Below, piece after piece: positions 42,360 to 52,377 of a stretch of DNA of 64,000 bases. The DNA is from Pseudoalteromonas sp. A25 (GTDB taxonomy: Bacteria; Pseudomonadota; Gammaproteobacteria; Enterobacterales; Alteromonadaceae): positions 3,461,001-3,525,000 of the forward strand of contig NZ_AP021846.1 of the NCBI RefSeq assembly GCF_009176705.1, given 5' to 3'. The stretch's first letter is position 1. Every line of letters starts with the position of its first letter. The notes under the pieces were generated by a model. That model did not search any database and was not told the DNA's origin. It worked only from the letters and a program-made list of their open reading frames with translations. A program made the position numbers and the translations under genes.

Positions 42360-42647
42360 TTAGCCTACAATGCCTAAAATGTTGTCTTCACGCATGATCA
42401 GGTACTCTTGACCTTCGATCTTTTCAGTTTTTTCAACATAAGAGCCAAATAGCACGGTATCGCCTGCTTTTACTTCTAGCGCTCTTACTTCACCATTGTC
42501 GAGTACGCGGCCATTACCTACAGCGATAACTTCACCACGAGTTGACTTTTCTGCGGCAGAGCCCGTTAAAACGATACCGCCAGCAGATTTTGTTTCTTCT
42601 TCAAGACGCTTGATGATTACGCGATCATGTAAAGGACGAATGTTCAT
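42360..42647 (-). CDS. groS: 10 kDa co-chaperonin GroES
   Basis: This 95-residue co-chaperonin starts [14 protein letters not shown] and contains the mobile loop ([15 protein letters not shown]) that caps GroEL. TTAGGAGA lies nine bases before the ATG. It is the first gene of the groSL operon. Confidence 0.98.
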   Translation of the reverse strand: MNIRPLHDRVIIKRLEEETKSAGGIVLTGSAAEKSTRGEVIAVGNGRVLDNGEVRALEVKAGDTVLFGSYVEKTEKIEGQEYLIMREDNILGIVG

Positions 42648-42714
42648 TTGTTTTGTTCTCCTAACAGTTTCTGAACAACTACAGAAAAATTCTTTAAAAC
42701 TTCAGTTGCCATCA

Positions 42715-42750
42715 TTTATGGGGGTGGTGTTTTTAAAACCCAAGTAAAAA
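42715..42750 (-). promoter_or_regulatory. Sigma-32 (heat-shock) type promoter of groSL
   Basis: Read on the minus strand, CTTGGG (42744-42739) and CCCCCAT (42724-42718) are separated by 14 bases, close to the RpoH consensus CTTGAA and CCCCAT. The -10 element is about 70 bases before the groS ATG. Confidence 0.65.
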
Positions 42751-42762
42751 AATGAAAATTTT

Positions 42763-43266
42763 TTAATCTTTTCTTTGATACTCGCCTTCGATGGTATTTG
42801 ATGGATGTTCTTTATTTTGGCTGTGCGTATCATCTGCATGTTCAAATGGATGAGCAGCACCACTGTGATGTGTAAATGTCGTGTGAGATTGAGACATACT
42901 CGATTGCATTTTTACTGTGACTTGTTTCATCAGTGCTTTTGCTAACTGCGCGCGGATCGCTGGGGTTAAAAGCATAAAGCCCAAGATGTCTGTCATGATC
43001 CCAGGCGTCATCAGTAACACACCCGCGATTATCACACATAGGCCAGCAAACAACTCCGTAGCAGGCATTTGTCCCTGCGCCATTTGACCTTGTACATTAC
43101 TATAAGCACTTAGCCCTTGTTGCTTCACCAACTTTGCACCGAAAATTGCGGTTAAAATTACCAACGCTATCGTTGCTACACCACCAATAATGTCACTCAC
43201 TTGAATAAGCAGTGCAATTTCAATGATGGGCACCACAATAAACAATACAAATAAAATACGAAACAT
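42763..43266 (-). CDS. fxsA: FxsA family membrane protein
   Basis: This 167-residue inner-membrane protein has an N-terminal hydrophobic pair (MFRILFVLFIVVPIIEIALL) and a second pair around residues 70-110, the FxsA pattern. The cytoplasmic His-rich tail is poorly conserved. In E. coli, FxsA relieves phage T7 exclusion by the F plasmid. The ATG at 43266 follows AGGAGA; upstream in-frame codons are not family-like. It lies upstream of groSL on the same strand. Confidence 0.9.
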   Translation of the reverse strand: MFRILFVLFIVVPIIEIALLIQVSDIIGGVATIALVILTAIFGAKLVKQQGLSAYSNVQGQMAQGQMPATELFAGLCVIIAGVLLMTPGIMTDILGFMLLTPAIRAQLAKALMKQVTVKMQSSMSQSHTTFTHHSGAAHPFEHADDTHSQNKEHPSNTIEGEYQRKD

Positions 43267-43435
43267 ACTTTCTCCTAAATCAATGAAACTTAAATATGGG
43301 TCATTCGGTCTCATTTCAAGCACTGAACACCACTAAAGCTACTCAGACTTATTTTGCTTTTATCTATAGACACTTGGGATGGCTATTAGTTTGGGCTACT
43401 ATGGTGAAAGTTTATTCTTTGTGAAGGTATAGAGC

Positions 43436-43756
43436 ATGGCTCCCCAGTACAAGTTAATTATGACCACTTGCGCAAACCAACAAGATGCAAACCAACTTGC
43501 AAAACAGCTCGTTGAGCTAAAACTTGCTGCTTGCGTGAATATTTTACCAACCGTTGAGTCTGTTTATATGTGGCAAGACGAAGTGGTACAGCAAACAGAA
43601 ACCAAAATGTTTATAAAAACCAAATCAGAGAAATTAAACAAAGTGATTAACACGATTAAAGAGTTGCATAGCTACGAAGTACCCGAAATACAGGTACTTG
43701 ATATCACTGGCGGCAACTTGGCTTTTTTCAATTGGATGGATGAGGTACTGAGTTAA
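43436..43756 (+). CDS. cutA: Divalent cation tolerance protein CutA
   Basis: This 106-residue trimeric PII-like protein has the conserved LAACVNILPTVESVYMWQDEV segment and an EVPEIQVLDI tail. It has been linked to copper tolerance and to cytochrome c maturation through dsbD. Its stop shares a base with the dsbD start, so the two are translationally coupled, as in E. coli. Confidence 0.95.
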   Translation: MAPQYKLIMTTCANQQDANQLAKQLVELKLAACVNILPTVESVYMWQDEVVQQTETKMFIKTKSEKLNKVINTIKELHSYEVPEIQVLDITGGNLAFFNWMDEVLS

Positions 43757-45558
43757 TGCGCACCCTGTTGTTTATTCTTTCGCTACTATGGTTATTACCC
43801 GCTCAAGCAAACAACGATATTCTTAACAGCCTTATCGCGCCAAAACAGGATACGTTTTTACCGGTTAACGAAGCTTTTAAATTTGATTTTGACCAACAAG
43901 GCAATATTTTATTCACTGGCTGGGATATTGCCCCTGGTTATTATCTTTATAAGAAAAAACTTGAGTTCATCGCCAAAGGGGCAGACATCAAAGTGCCTGA
44001 GTACGCGAAAGGCAAAGAGATTGAAGACGAGTTTTTTGGCAAAACCGAAGTGTATTTTGATTCATTTTCGGTTGTTTCTAAGCTGAGTGATATCAGTGAT
44101 GGGTCCGTTGTAAAGATCCGCTATCAGGGCTGTGCAGAGGCAGGGCTATGTTACCCCCCTGAAGTGATCACCGTGCCACTATCAACGCTTGCGATGGTTA
44201 ATGGCGCAAATGAGGCAAATACAGCAAGTAACGCTTTAACTGATACGGCTTCTAAAACATCTATCACAGACAACAAAGACTCTTCAGAGCCCTCTTTTAC
44301 TGAACGCTTAGCGAGTCAAAGTTTACTCACCAATTTACTCATCTTCTTTATGGTCGGTGTGGGTTTGGCATTTACACCCTGTGTATTTCCAATGTTCCCT
44401 ATTTTATCTAGCTTAATTGCCGGCCAGAAGGGTCTATCGACTAAAAAAGCCTTTACCTTATCGTTTGTATATGTGCAAGGCATGGCTGTCACCTATGCCC
44501 TACTCGGTTTAGTCGTGGCAGCATTAGGAGGCCAAGTTCAAGGCTACATACAACACCCAGCGGTACTGATCAGCTTTAGTTTATTGTTTGTTTTACTGGC
44601 GATGGCCATGTTCGGGTGGTATGAAATAAAGCTACCGAGTGGCGTGATGAATAAACTCACAGCAATCAGCAATCAACAAAAAGGCGGCAACTACTTAGGT
44701 GTATTTGCTATGGGGGTGCTCTCTGGTTTAATCGCATCGCCTTGTACTACAGCCCCTCTTTCAGCGGCTTTATTATATGTAGCCCAAAGTGGTGACTACT
44801 TTGTTGGTGGTATTACCTTATACGCATTAAGCCTAGGGATGGGGCTGCCGTTACTATTGCTTGGCACATCCGGCGGAAAACTGCTCCCCAAAGCGGGTGC
44901 TTGGATGGAGCAAGTAAAGATCCTCTTTGGCTTTATTATGCTTGTTGTACCGCTGATTTTACTAGAACGGATCCTCGATTTTGACATTATCTTATGGATG
45001 GCCAGTGGCCTGATGTTAGCCACTGCCCTGTACCTTCACCATTGGCAAAGTCAGCAAAGCACGAGCATATTCAAGTCACTGTTGTGGGGCATCGCATCGC
45101 TATTATTGGTTGCGTCATTGCTCGTTAGCAAACAGCTAATTTGGCCAGCTAAAACGATTAATATTACTCAGCAAGAACAAGGGGTGAAAAAGTTTCAGTT
45201 AGTTGAAGATTTAAGTGCGCTCAGAGCTGCAATTGATGAAGCCAATGATAATGGTCAAATTGCCATTGTAGATCTGTATGCTGAGTGGTGTGTAGCCTGT
45301 AAAGAGTTTGAAAAATACACATTTTTCGAGCCAGAGGTACAAGAGCAGTTTCAACACTATGCGCTATTAAAGCTAGATTTAACGCAAAATGATGAGAAAA
45401 GTATCGAAATCATGAAAGAGTTCAATGTTTTTGGTCTGCCCACTATGTTGTTTTTTGATAAACAAGGAAATGAGCTGCCAGATCTGCGAATTACAGGCTT
45501 TATGGGGCCTGCCCCCTTCTCTTCACACCTTAAAAAGGTACGTGAACTCGTAAAATAA
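43756..45558 (+). CDS. dsbD: Thiol:disulfide interchange protein DsbD
   Basis: This 600-residue inner-membrane protein passes electrons from cytosolic thioredoxin to periplasmic DsbC, CcmG and similar proteins. It has a signal peptide, an N-terminal periplasmic domain with the redox pair in CAEAGLC, eight predicted membrane helices with the Cys in FTPCVFP and SPCTTAP, and a C-terminal thioredoxin-like domain with WCVAC near residue 511. All three cysteine pairs are intact. Confidence 0.96.
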   Translation: MRTLLFILSLLWLLPAQANNDILNSLIAPKQDTFLPVNEAFKFDFDQQGNILFTGWDIAPGYYLYKKKLEFIAKGADIKVPEYAKGKEIEDEFFGKTEVYFDSFSVVSKLSDISDGSVVKIRYQGCAEAGLCYPPEVITVPLSTLAMVNGANEANTASNALTDTASKTSITDNKDSSEPSFTERLASQSLLTNLLIFFMVGVGLAFTPCVFPMFPILSSLIAGQKGLSTKKAFTLSFVYVQGMAVTYALLGLVVAALGGQVQGYIQHPAVLISFSLLFVLLAMAMFGWYEIKLPSGVMNKLTAISNQQKGGNYLGVFAMGVLSGLIASPCTTAPLSAALLYVAQSGDYFVGGITLYALSLGMGLPLLLLGTSGGKLLPKAGAWMEQVKILFGFIMLVVPLILLERILDFDIILWMASGLMLATALYLHHWQSQQSTSIFKSLLWGIASLLLVASLLVSKQLIWPAKTINITQQEQGVKKFQLVEDLSALRAAIDEANDNGQIAIVDLYAEWCVACKEFEKYTFFEPEVQEQFQHYALLKLDLTQNDEKSIEIMKEFNVFGLPTMLFFDKQGNELPDLRITGFMGPAPFSSHLKKVRELVK

Positions 45559-45571
45559 TCCCTATTTTGTG

Positions 45572-45597
45572 TACACTGGCTCTCTCTAGCCAGTGTA
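45572..45597 (+). terminator. Hairpin after dsbD
   Basis: TACACTGGCT/AGCCAGTGTA forms a strong 10-bp stem 14 bases after the dsbD stop codon. No T-run follows, so terminator function is only likely. Confidence 0.45.
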
Positions 45598-45761
45598 TCA
45601 CGTCTGATTAGACCAGTATTTTGCTGCTATTTACCTCGAAATATCTATAATGCACCTATAAAGTGAGAAAAAGTTGCTATTTTGGTTTAAAGCGCTTAAT
45701 TTAAATACTATCTTATTTATAAACGCTTTGTTTATTTCAATTTTGGGGATTTTCACGGATT

Positions 45762-46217
45762 ATGACCGCAAAGTTAAAGATTTTAGTCTTAAATGGGCCA
45801 AACCTTAATATGCTCGGCCGTCGTGAGCCTCAAACCTATGGCACTCTAACGCTTGATGAGCTAATAACCTCACTGGATGAGCAAGCTCAACAACTCGGTG
45901 CGACCCTCTCACATCTGCAAAGTAATAGCGAAGCAGAACTTATCAACGCAATTCACGATGCGTGGCAAAAGATCGACGCCATCATCATTAATCCCGCAGC
46001 GTTTACGCACACGAGCGTAGCACTGCGCGATGCGCTGCTAAGTGTGAATATACCTTTTTATGAAGTGCATATTAGCAACGTGTATGCACGGGAACCCTTT
46101 CGCCATAAGTCTTATTTTTCTGATGTGGCGCAAGGAGTTATATGCGGATTAGGCGCAATGGGCTATCAAGCTGCACTACAAGCAGCTATAAGCACATTGC
46201 ACAACAAAATTAACTAA
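45762..46217 (+). CDS. aroQ: Type II 3-dehydroquinate dehydratase
   Basis: This 151-residue dodecameric enzyme of the shikimate pathway dehydrates 3-dehydroquinate. The conserved [18 protein letters not shown], the [16 protein letters not shown]is region and the [19 protein letters not shown] segment are all present. It precedes accB by 23 bases, the common aroQ-accB-accC operon. Confidence 0.97.
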   Translation: MTAKLKILVLNGPNLNMLGRREPQTYGTLTLDELITSLDEQAQQLGATLSHLQSNSEAELINAIHDAWQKIDAIIINPAAFTHTSVALRDALLSVNIPFYEVHISNVYAREPFRHKSYFSDVAQGVICGLGAMGYQAALQAAISTLHNKIN

Positions 46218-46240
46218 AATTAACTAACAGGCGGGTCATT

Positions 46241-46696
46241 ATGGATATTCGCAAGATTAAAAAACTTATCGAATTAGTAGAAGAATCAGGTATTGCTGAG
46301 CTAGAGATCACCGAAGGTGAAGAATCAGTACGTATTAATCGTTACAGCAATGCACCAGTTGTAGCACAGCCTCAGCATTATGCAGCACCAGCTCCAGCGG
46401 CTCCTGCACCTGCGGCGGCTCCTGCAGCACCAACGGCAGAATCAGCGCCTGCTGCGCCTACAGGCCACCAAGTGCTTTCACCAATGGTTGGAACTTTTTA
46501 TTCAGCCGCTTCTCCAGAAGCACCTGCATATGTTGAAGTTGGTTCAAAAGTAAACATAGGCGACACGCTATGTATCGTTGAAGCTATGAAAATGATGAAC
46601 CAAATTGAAGCCGACAAAGCGGGTGTGGTTAAAGCAATTCTTGTTGAAAATGGTGAACCAGTTGAGTTCGACCAACCACTATTCATCATCGAATAA
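46241..46696 (+). CDS. accB: Acetyl-CoA carboxylase biotin carboxyl carrier protein
   Basis: This 151-residue protein has an N-terminal helical domain, a long Ala/Pro linker (about residues 48-75) and a C-terminal biotinyl domain with [11 protein letters not shown]. The biotinylated residue is Lys117. It shuttles carboxybiotin between the carboxylase (AccC) and the transferase. It is cotranscribed with aroQ and accC. Confidence 0.97.
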   Translation: MDIRKIKKLIELVEESGIAELEITEGEESVRINRYSNAPVVAQPQHYAAPAPAAPAPAAAPAAPTAESAPAAPTGHQVLSPMVGTFYSAASPEAPAYVEVGSKVNIGDTLCIVEAMKMMNQIEADKAGVVKAILVENGEPVEFDQPLFIIE

Positions 46697-46720
46697 TCAC
46701 GCAATAAGAAGGCAAACGCT

Positions 46721-48061
46721 ATGTTAGATAAAGTAGTCATTGCGAACCGAGGTGAAATAGCACTTCGCGTATTGCGTGCCTGCAAGGAGCTTGGGATCAA
46801 AACGGTAGCAGTTCACTCAACTGCTGACCGCGATCTTAAGCACGTACTTCTTGCGGACGAAACCATCTGTATCGGCAGACCTGCCGCATCTGAAAGTTAC
46901 TTGGATATTCCGCGCATCATTGCTGCGGCGGAAGTAACTGATGCTGTAGCAATTCACCCAGGTTACGGATTCTTATCAGAAAATGCTGACTTTGCAGATC
47001 AAGTTGAACAAAGTGGCTTCATTTTTATCGGCCCTCGTGGTGACACTATTCGTCTAATGGGTGATAAAGTGTCTGCAATTGAAGCCATGCGTAAAGCGGG
47101 TGTACCTTGCGTACCTGGCTCTGATGGCCCTCTAACCGAAGACAATGATCGCAATGTTCAAATCGCAAAGCGCATTGGTTATCCAGTGATCATCAAAGCG
47201 GCAGGCGGCGGCGGTGGTCGTGGTATGCGCGTTGTTCGCAGCGAAGCTGAGTTGGTTAATTCAATCGCATTAACCCAACAAGAAGCGAAGCAATTCTTTG
47301 GCAATGGCATGGTTTACATGGAAAAATTCCTAGAGAACCCACGTCATATCGAAGTGCAAGTATTAGCTGATGGTCAAGGTAACGCTATTCACTTAGGTGA
47401 ACGTGACTGTTCAATGCAACGTCGTCACCAAAAAGTTGTTGAAGAAGCACCTGCGCCGGGTATCACAGCCGAGATGCGTAAGTTCATTGGTGATCGCTGT
47501 ACCCGTGCTTGTATCGAAATCGGCTACCGTGGCGCTGGCACATTTGAATTCTTATACGAAAACGGCGAGTTCTATTTCATTGAAATGAACACCCGTATTC
47601 AGGTTGAGCACCCTGTAACAGAAATGGTTACCGGCGTTGACTTAATCAAAGAGCAGTTAAAGATTGCCGCAGGTCAGCCTTTGTCGATTACACAAGATGA
47701 TGTCGTGATCCGTGGTCACGCAATTGAATGTCGTATCAATGCTGAAGACCCTGAGAGCTTTATACCGTCTCCTGGTAAAATCACCCGCTTCCACCCAGCC
47801 GGTGGCTTGGGTATTCGCTGGGACAGCCATATTTATGCTGATTACACCGTACCACCTCATTACGACTCAATGATTGGTAAGCTGATCACCTACGGTGAAA
47901 ACCGTGATGTGGCTATTGCGCGTGCACGTAACGCGTTAAACGAGCTGGTAATCGATGGCATTAAAACTAACACGCCGCTGCATAAAAGAATTTTAGCGGA
48001 CGAAAACTTCCAAAGTGGTGGTACTAACATTCACTACTTAGAGAAAAAGTTAGGTTTATAA
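46721..48061 (+). CDS. accC: Acetyl-CoA carboxylase biotin carboxylase subunit
   Basis: This 446-residue ATP-grasp enzyme carboxylates the biotin on AccB, the first step of fatty acid synthesis. The N-terminus [20 protein letters not shown], the Gly-rich [14 protein letters not shown] loop and [14 protein letters not shown] are all conserved. It is the last gene of the operon, followed by a strong terminator. Confidence 0.98.
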   Translation: MLDKVVIANRGEIALRVLRACKELGIKTVAVHSTADRDLKHVLLADETICIGRPAASESYLDIPRIIAAAEVTDAVAIHPGYGFLSENADFADQVEQSGFIFIGPRGDTIRLMGDKVSAIEAMRKAGVPCVPGSDGPLTEDNDRNVQIAKRIGYPVIIKAAGGGGGRGMRVVRSEAELVNSIALTQQEAKQFFGNGMVYMEKFLENPRHIEVQVLADGQGNAIHLGERDCSMQRRHQKVVEEAPAPGITAEMRKFIGDRCTRACIEIGYRGAGTFEFLYENGEFYFIEMNTRIQVEHPVTEMVTGVDLIKEQLKIAAGQPLSITQDDVVIRGHAIECRINAEDPESFIPSPGKITRFHPAGGLGIRWDSHIYADYTVPPHYDSMIGKLITYGENRDVAIARARNALNELVIDGIKTNTPLHKRILADENFQSGGTNIHYLEKKLGL

Positions 48062-48068
48062 GCAATTT

Positions 48069-48097
48069 AAAAAAGCCGACCCTAGTCGGCTTTTTGT
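48069..48097 (+). terminator. Rho-independent terminator after accC
   Basis: AAAAAGCCGAC/GTCGGCTTTTT with a four-base loop and a T-run. Confidence 0.94.
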
Positions 48098-48178
48098 TGT
48101 ATCCATTTTTAAAACATGTAATTTTGGTCTAAATTTAATCATTTGATTTATAGATAGTTAAATTTATGGCATTTGCTA

Positions 48179-48207
48179 GTGACAAGGCTTTTAAAAGTTT
48201 TTATACT
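48179..48207 (+). promoter_or_regulatory. Sigma-70 promoter of the tRNA gene
   Basis: GTGACA (48179-48184) and TATACT (48202-48207) are separated by 17 bases, followed by the GC-rich stretch GCAACCCGC that could act as a stringent discriminator. The tRNA begins 54 bases after the -10 box. Confidence 0.6.
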
Positions 48208-48260
48208 GCAACCCGCTTATGAGGATATAGAAAGTTACTTTCGTATTCTGCTTCAAGTAT

Positions 48261-48337
48261 GGCCCCTTAGCTCAGTTGGTTAGAGCACACGACTCATAAT
48301 CGTTAGGTCCCCAGTTCAAGTCTGGGAGGGGCCACCA
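48261..48337 (+). tRNA. tRNA-Ile2 (anticodon CAT, lysidine type)
   Basis: The 77-base cloverleaf has a GGCCCCT/AGGGGCC acceptor stem, D arm GCTCAGTTGGTTAGAGC, anticodon loop CTCATAA, T arm TTCAAGT and an encoded CCA. The CAT anticodon suggests Met, but the acceptor stem and the GACTCATAATCG anticodon arm match E. coli ileX/ileY, the isoleucine tRNA whose C34 is changed to lysidine by TilS so that it reads AUA. It therefore should be called Ile2, not elongator Met. Confidence 0.9.
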
Positions 48338-48495
48338 TTTTTCTCTTCATCCCTAATATTAAAAGCTCCCTGTATTAAACATCATGCTCAAAGTTAGTTG
48401 TATGCCGCATGCCACAACCTATACTCTCGTATTAGCTATGTTTCTCGTAACAGAGATTTACTGTTGGCACCACACGCATGCGATGCCAGTTTAGC

Positions 48496-49557
48496 TTAAC
48501 CGACACAAATACCGTAACGTGGCAATATAATATCCACAATGTTTAAGCGATGCTGTTTGGCGCCATCATGAAACAGCTTCCAATCTGAGCTTAAAAACTC
48601 ACGACTAAATTTATATTTATCTTCATCCCCATTAACCAATTCTGTCCCTAACGCTTTATGTTTCCAAGAGCCGACCCCTTTGGCAATATAAGATGGCTGA
48701 AAAGCGCCAACACCAAACTCACCTTTACCAATCATCTCTAGCCATAATGCAAGGCGCGTTTCACCACAGTCCATTTTAAAACTGTTGTAACAATGCATTA
48801 TTTTTTCTTTTATTGGTTGCGCTAATCCCAAAGTAGGATGACCTAAATACAGTTGATAAACTTTACAAAGCTCATCGGCCGCTTCTAGAAAATCAATTGG
48901 GTTGTTACGCTCTACGTGCTCGCCCAATCCATTCGTGTAACTCCAGTGCTGATGTGGTAAATCAGGGTTAGACAACGCTTGCCCATGCCCAAGACTTGGA
49001 ATATCGTCTTGAACAATGTTTTTGAAATAATTGGCGACTCTTTCCCTCCAATGAGTATCAATTTTACCATTATGATCTTTGATATGTCTGACCTTGTTTA
49101 TTGGATGGTCAACACCAGCAAACCCTTGATGACCCCACGTATCGATAAAAACATGAGACGTGATCCCAAGCAGATGCAAAGCATAAGGCCTATGACGGTT
49201 TGCAATACATTCATTAACCATATCTTTTGCAACGTAAGAGTTAGGCTTACATTCGAGCTTTCGAATAAAGCTACCCGATGGATTGCGCCCTGCTGGTAAT
49301 CCAGCATTACCTGGTAAAAAGTGAAATGGTATCCAAACCAACTGATTTTTAAGACTATGCAGGTTTCGATAATCCAACATTTTATGTGCTGTCGTCATAC
49401 GTGAATACGTCGCACCATTATCAAACCTGATACACCCTTGATTAGTGGCATCATCAACGTACTGCGAAGCATGTGCAATAATGTTCGCTTGTTGGTTACT
49501 AAAGCCTGCTGCTCGCGCGACCACCCAAGTCATTCCAAAATGAAGATCTATTTGCAT
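48496..49557 (-). CDS. DUF6765 family protein
   Basis: This 353-residue protein starts MQIDLHFGMTWVVARAAGF and has HASQYVDDATNQG and YALHLLGITSHVFIDTWGHQGF. The spaced His/Asp residues resemble zinc-dependent phospholipase C/P1 nuclease-like folds, and I recognise the family as DUF6765, of unknown function. No signal peptide is visible. The ATG at 49557 follows AAGGA at good spacing. It stands alone beside the tRNA gene, a common site for acquired genes. Confidence 0.75.
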   Translation of the reverse strand: MQIDLHFGMTWVVARAAGFSNQQANIIAHASQYVDDATNQGCIRFDNGATYSRMTTAHKMLDYRNLHSLKNQLVWIPFHFLPGNAGLPAGRNPSGSFIRKLECKPNSYVAKDMVNECIANRHRPYALHLLGITSHVFIDTWGHQGFAGVDHPINKVRHIKDHNGKIDTHWRERVANYFKNIVQDDIPSLGHGQALSNPDLPHQHWSYTNGLGEHVERNNPIDFLEAADELCKVYQLYLGHPTLGLAQPIKEKIMHCYNSFKMDCGETRLALWLEMIGKGEFGVGAFQPSYIAKGVGSWKHKALGTELVNGDEDKYKFSREFLSSDWKLFHDGAKQHRLNIVDIILPRYGICVG

Positions 49558-49821
49558 AATTTTCCTTTTAACCATTGGTAAAAGCGTACTTCAAAAGGCC
49601 TAAAGCATTCCGATACCACATTGAATTAGTTCGACTTAAAAAACGATTATCACTGCAATGAGACAAACCACCAAGGTCATATCTCGTTTCTTTTGTTACA
49701 ATCGCGCTCAAAGTGCATTGTTTTAGGTATTTTAGTCTAGACTTGTTAGGTGACTGCAAAAAGTTGGCTGTGTTTGCTGTTAAAAACAGCTAACATTCAT
49801 TTCAGAGCTCATGAAACCTAA

Positions 49822-52275
49822 ATGATTAAACCGCTATACTCTATTAACATTAAATTTTGGCTCAGCATGCTAGCCACTCTCATTTTTTTAATGTTTTCGC
49901 TCCTTATAGCAATTTACACCTACAATGCGCACTTAGAAACTTTAATAGAAAGTAGCCGCATGTCTTTAAATAGAGAGCTTCCAGCACTCGCGGCAGAGAT
50001 AGAACAAGAACAAGCAAATAACCACTTCGAAAATACCCAGTTTGCTATTAATACTAAAATGGCCAGTGCCAATTATCAAACCATTGTAGCGATAGACCAC
50101 ACAGGTTTGATCATCGCATCTTCTCATAGCAGCTCAGTTGGCTTGAGCTATCTAGGTCTAGACCTAGGCCTAGACCTACCAATACCTAAAGAAATATTCG
50201 AACAAATGCAAAGCGCTGAATATGCAACGTTGCGCTTTAATGAACAGCGTTATTTCTTTGATGCTTACCACCCATTGCCACAGCACAACAAAAGTAACGG
50301 ATTGCTCTACGTGCGCTATAGTATTGCGCTGGAAGTGCAAAATTTAGTTGATCTAGCGCTTAGCAAGAGTGCCTTAATTGCGTTGAGCCTATTGAGCTTA
50401 CTCTTATTTGTTGCTCTTTTTGTATATTTTTTCATTCATAAACCCATTAACCACCTAATCGACATTGGACAACACCTACAGCAATTACAACTGAGTTATA
50501 GAGTAAATATTCGAGGTCAAGGAGAGCTAAAATTATTAGCCGACAGTTTCAACAAAATGGCTGACAGTTTAGAGGAAAAAATAGCTTCACAAAAAGCAGC
50601 CGAGCAATTAGCACTATCTAAACACAACCTGCTAGAAAGCATTTTTAAAGCACTACCAGACTTATTTTTTGTAATAGACGAAAAAGGCAAAGTGATAGAG
50701 TTTCATAGCGGTAACGATAACGCGCTATTCAGCAACCAAAAAGATCTCATTGGATGTACTATTACCGAACTACTACCAGAATCAGCCTCTAGACACATTA
50801 AACGCGCTATATTTGATACAAAAACCAGCGAGCAGCTCGTCTGTGTGGAATATCCTTTAACCGTCAATAAGCAGAGCAACTTTTTTGAAGCTCGTATCTC
50901 TAGAATGCCACTCACTGATAATATAGTCATTGTTGTCAGAGATATAACGCAAAGAAAACGACAAGAAGAGATGATATTTCATCATGCTTTTTTTGATACG
51001 TTAACAAATTTGCCCAACAGGTTCCTCGTTATGGAACGGCTCACACAGCAGATAAAAGAAGCTATTCGTAGTAAAACTCTGATAGCGGTAATGTTCATTG
51101 ATTTAGACGACTTCAAAAAAGTGAATGATTCTCTCGGGCATGAAATTGGTGATAAGTTACTCATAGCGTCAGCAAAGCGACTACAAAACACACTACGATT
51201 AGAAGATACCGTAGCCCGCTTAGGGGGGGATGAGTTTGTTATTTTATTAGGGAATTTACGCGACCCACTGGATGTACAACCTATCGCAGCCAATATTGTA
51301 AGAAAATTCCACACGCCGCTCAAAATAGATAAACGTGAATTTAGTATTTCATTGAGCTTAGGGGTTGCGCTTTACCCACATGATGGTGACACACCCAGTG
51401 AGCTACTGCGAAAAGCAGACTCTGCAATGTACCACTCAAAGCAACAAGGGCGAAATACCTTTTCTTTTTTTACGGAACAAATGAGCCAAGATTTAACACG
51501 TCGCCTGCAACTAGAGGAGCATTTGCGACATGCGTTACGCTTAGGCGAATTTGAAGTCCACTATCAACCACAGTTCAATATTGTGACCAATGAACTGATT
51601 GGTGCTGAAGCCCTTCTTAGATGGCACAATAGTTCCCTGGGGAATGTCCCCCCTAGCGAGTTTATTCCATTGGCAGAAAGTAACGGAGAGATCGTTGAAA
51701 TTGGTCGGTTCGTCTTAAAAACTGCTATAGAGCAAGCCAAAGAGTGGTTTAACAAACTAAATAGGCCTTTTAAAATAGCAGTGAACCTATCTCCTAGACA
51801 ATTTAAAGACCACAACCTAATTAACGATATTAAGCATTATATTGAACAAGCAAATATTCCCGCATCACTGTTGGAGTTAGAGATCACTGAAGGCGTATTA
51901 CTATCGGGAGACGAATGCGTTAAGACTGCCCTAAAAAGCCTACATCAACTGGGTTTAGTTATTTCTATGGATGACTTTGGCACAGGTTACTCGTCACTTA
52001 ATTATCTGCGACAATATCCCTTTGATATATTGAAGATAGACCAAAGTTTTGTCTGCGACTTATTAAAAAGCCAAGAAGCAAGTGAGTTAGTTAAATCGAT
52101 TATTACTATGTCACACAGCCTAGGCCTTAAAGTGGTTGCCGAAGGTATTGAGACACTTGCCCAACTTAAAACATTAGAACAATATCAATGTGATATTGGC
52201 CAGGGTTTTTTGCTGGGTAAACCAATGCCAAGTAAAGACTTTGAAAATTGGATTGGGTTACCACATTTAGAGTAA
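49822..52275 (+). CDS. Membrane-bound GGDEF/EAL protein with PAS domain
   Basis: This 817-residue cyclic-di-GMP protein has a transmembrane helix near residues 10-33, a periplasmic sensor domain, a second helix near 180-205, HAMP, PAS (about 275-385), GGDEF with an intact motif at residues 468-472 (LGGDEF), and EAL with Glu596 (AEALLRW) plus the DDFGTGYSSL loop. Both catalytic motifs are intact, so it may make and/or degrade c-di-GMP. The periplasmic domain contains a tandem LGLDLGLD segment. A four-codon ORF (49811-49825) overlaps the start codon. Confidence 0.93.
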   Translation: MIKPLYSINIKFWLSMLATLIFLMFSLLIAIYTYNAHLETLIESSRMSLNRELPALAAEIEQEQANNHFENTQFAINTKMASANYQTIVAIDHTGLIIASSHSSSVGLSYLGLDLGLDLPIPKEIFEQMQSAEYATLRFNEQRYFFDAYHPLPQHNKSNGLLYVRYSIALEVQNLVDLALSKSALIALSLLSLLLFVALFVYFFIHKPINHLIDIGQHLQQLQLSYRVNIRGQGELKLLADSFNKMADSLEEKIASQKAAEQLALSKHNLLESIFKALPDLFFVIDEKGKVIEFHSGNDNALFSNQKDLIGCTITELLPESASRHIKRAIFDTKTSEQLVCVEYPLTVNKQSNFFEARISRMPLTDNIVIVVRDITQRKRQEEMIFHHAFFDTLTNLPNRFLVMERLTQQIKEAIRSKTLIAVMFIDLDDFKKVNDSLGHEIGDKLLIASAKRLQNTLRLEDTVARLGGDEFVILLGNLRDPLDVQPIAANIVRKFHTPLKIDKREFSISLSLGVALYPHDGDTPSELLRKADSAMYHSKQQGRNTFSFFTEQMSQDLTRRLQLEEHLRHALRLGEFEVHYQPQFNIVTNELIGAEALLRWHNSSLGNVPPSEFIPLAESNGEIVEIGRFVLKTAIEQAKEWFNKLNRPFKIAVNLSPRQFKDHNLINDIKHYIEQANIPASLLELEITEGVLLSGDECVKTALKSLHQLGLVISMDDFGTGYSSLNYLRQYPFDILKIDQSFVCDLLKSQEASELVKSIITMSHSLGLKVVAEGIETLAQLKTLEQYQCDIGQGFLLGKPMPSKDFENWIGLPHLE

Positions 52276-52377
52276 TACCTGTACTCCTCTTCAGCTTTTG
52301 AAAATAACTGACTATGACCCTAAGACTATTAAAAAGAATATGTTAGTATCTCAGAGCAAGAGCAAGGGTTTAGAATA

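Noticed and set aside
48261..48337. Call of elongator tRNA-Met from the CAT anticodon
   Set aside because: Acceptor stem and anticodon arm fit the lysidine-type isoleucine tRNA instead.
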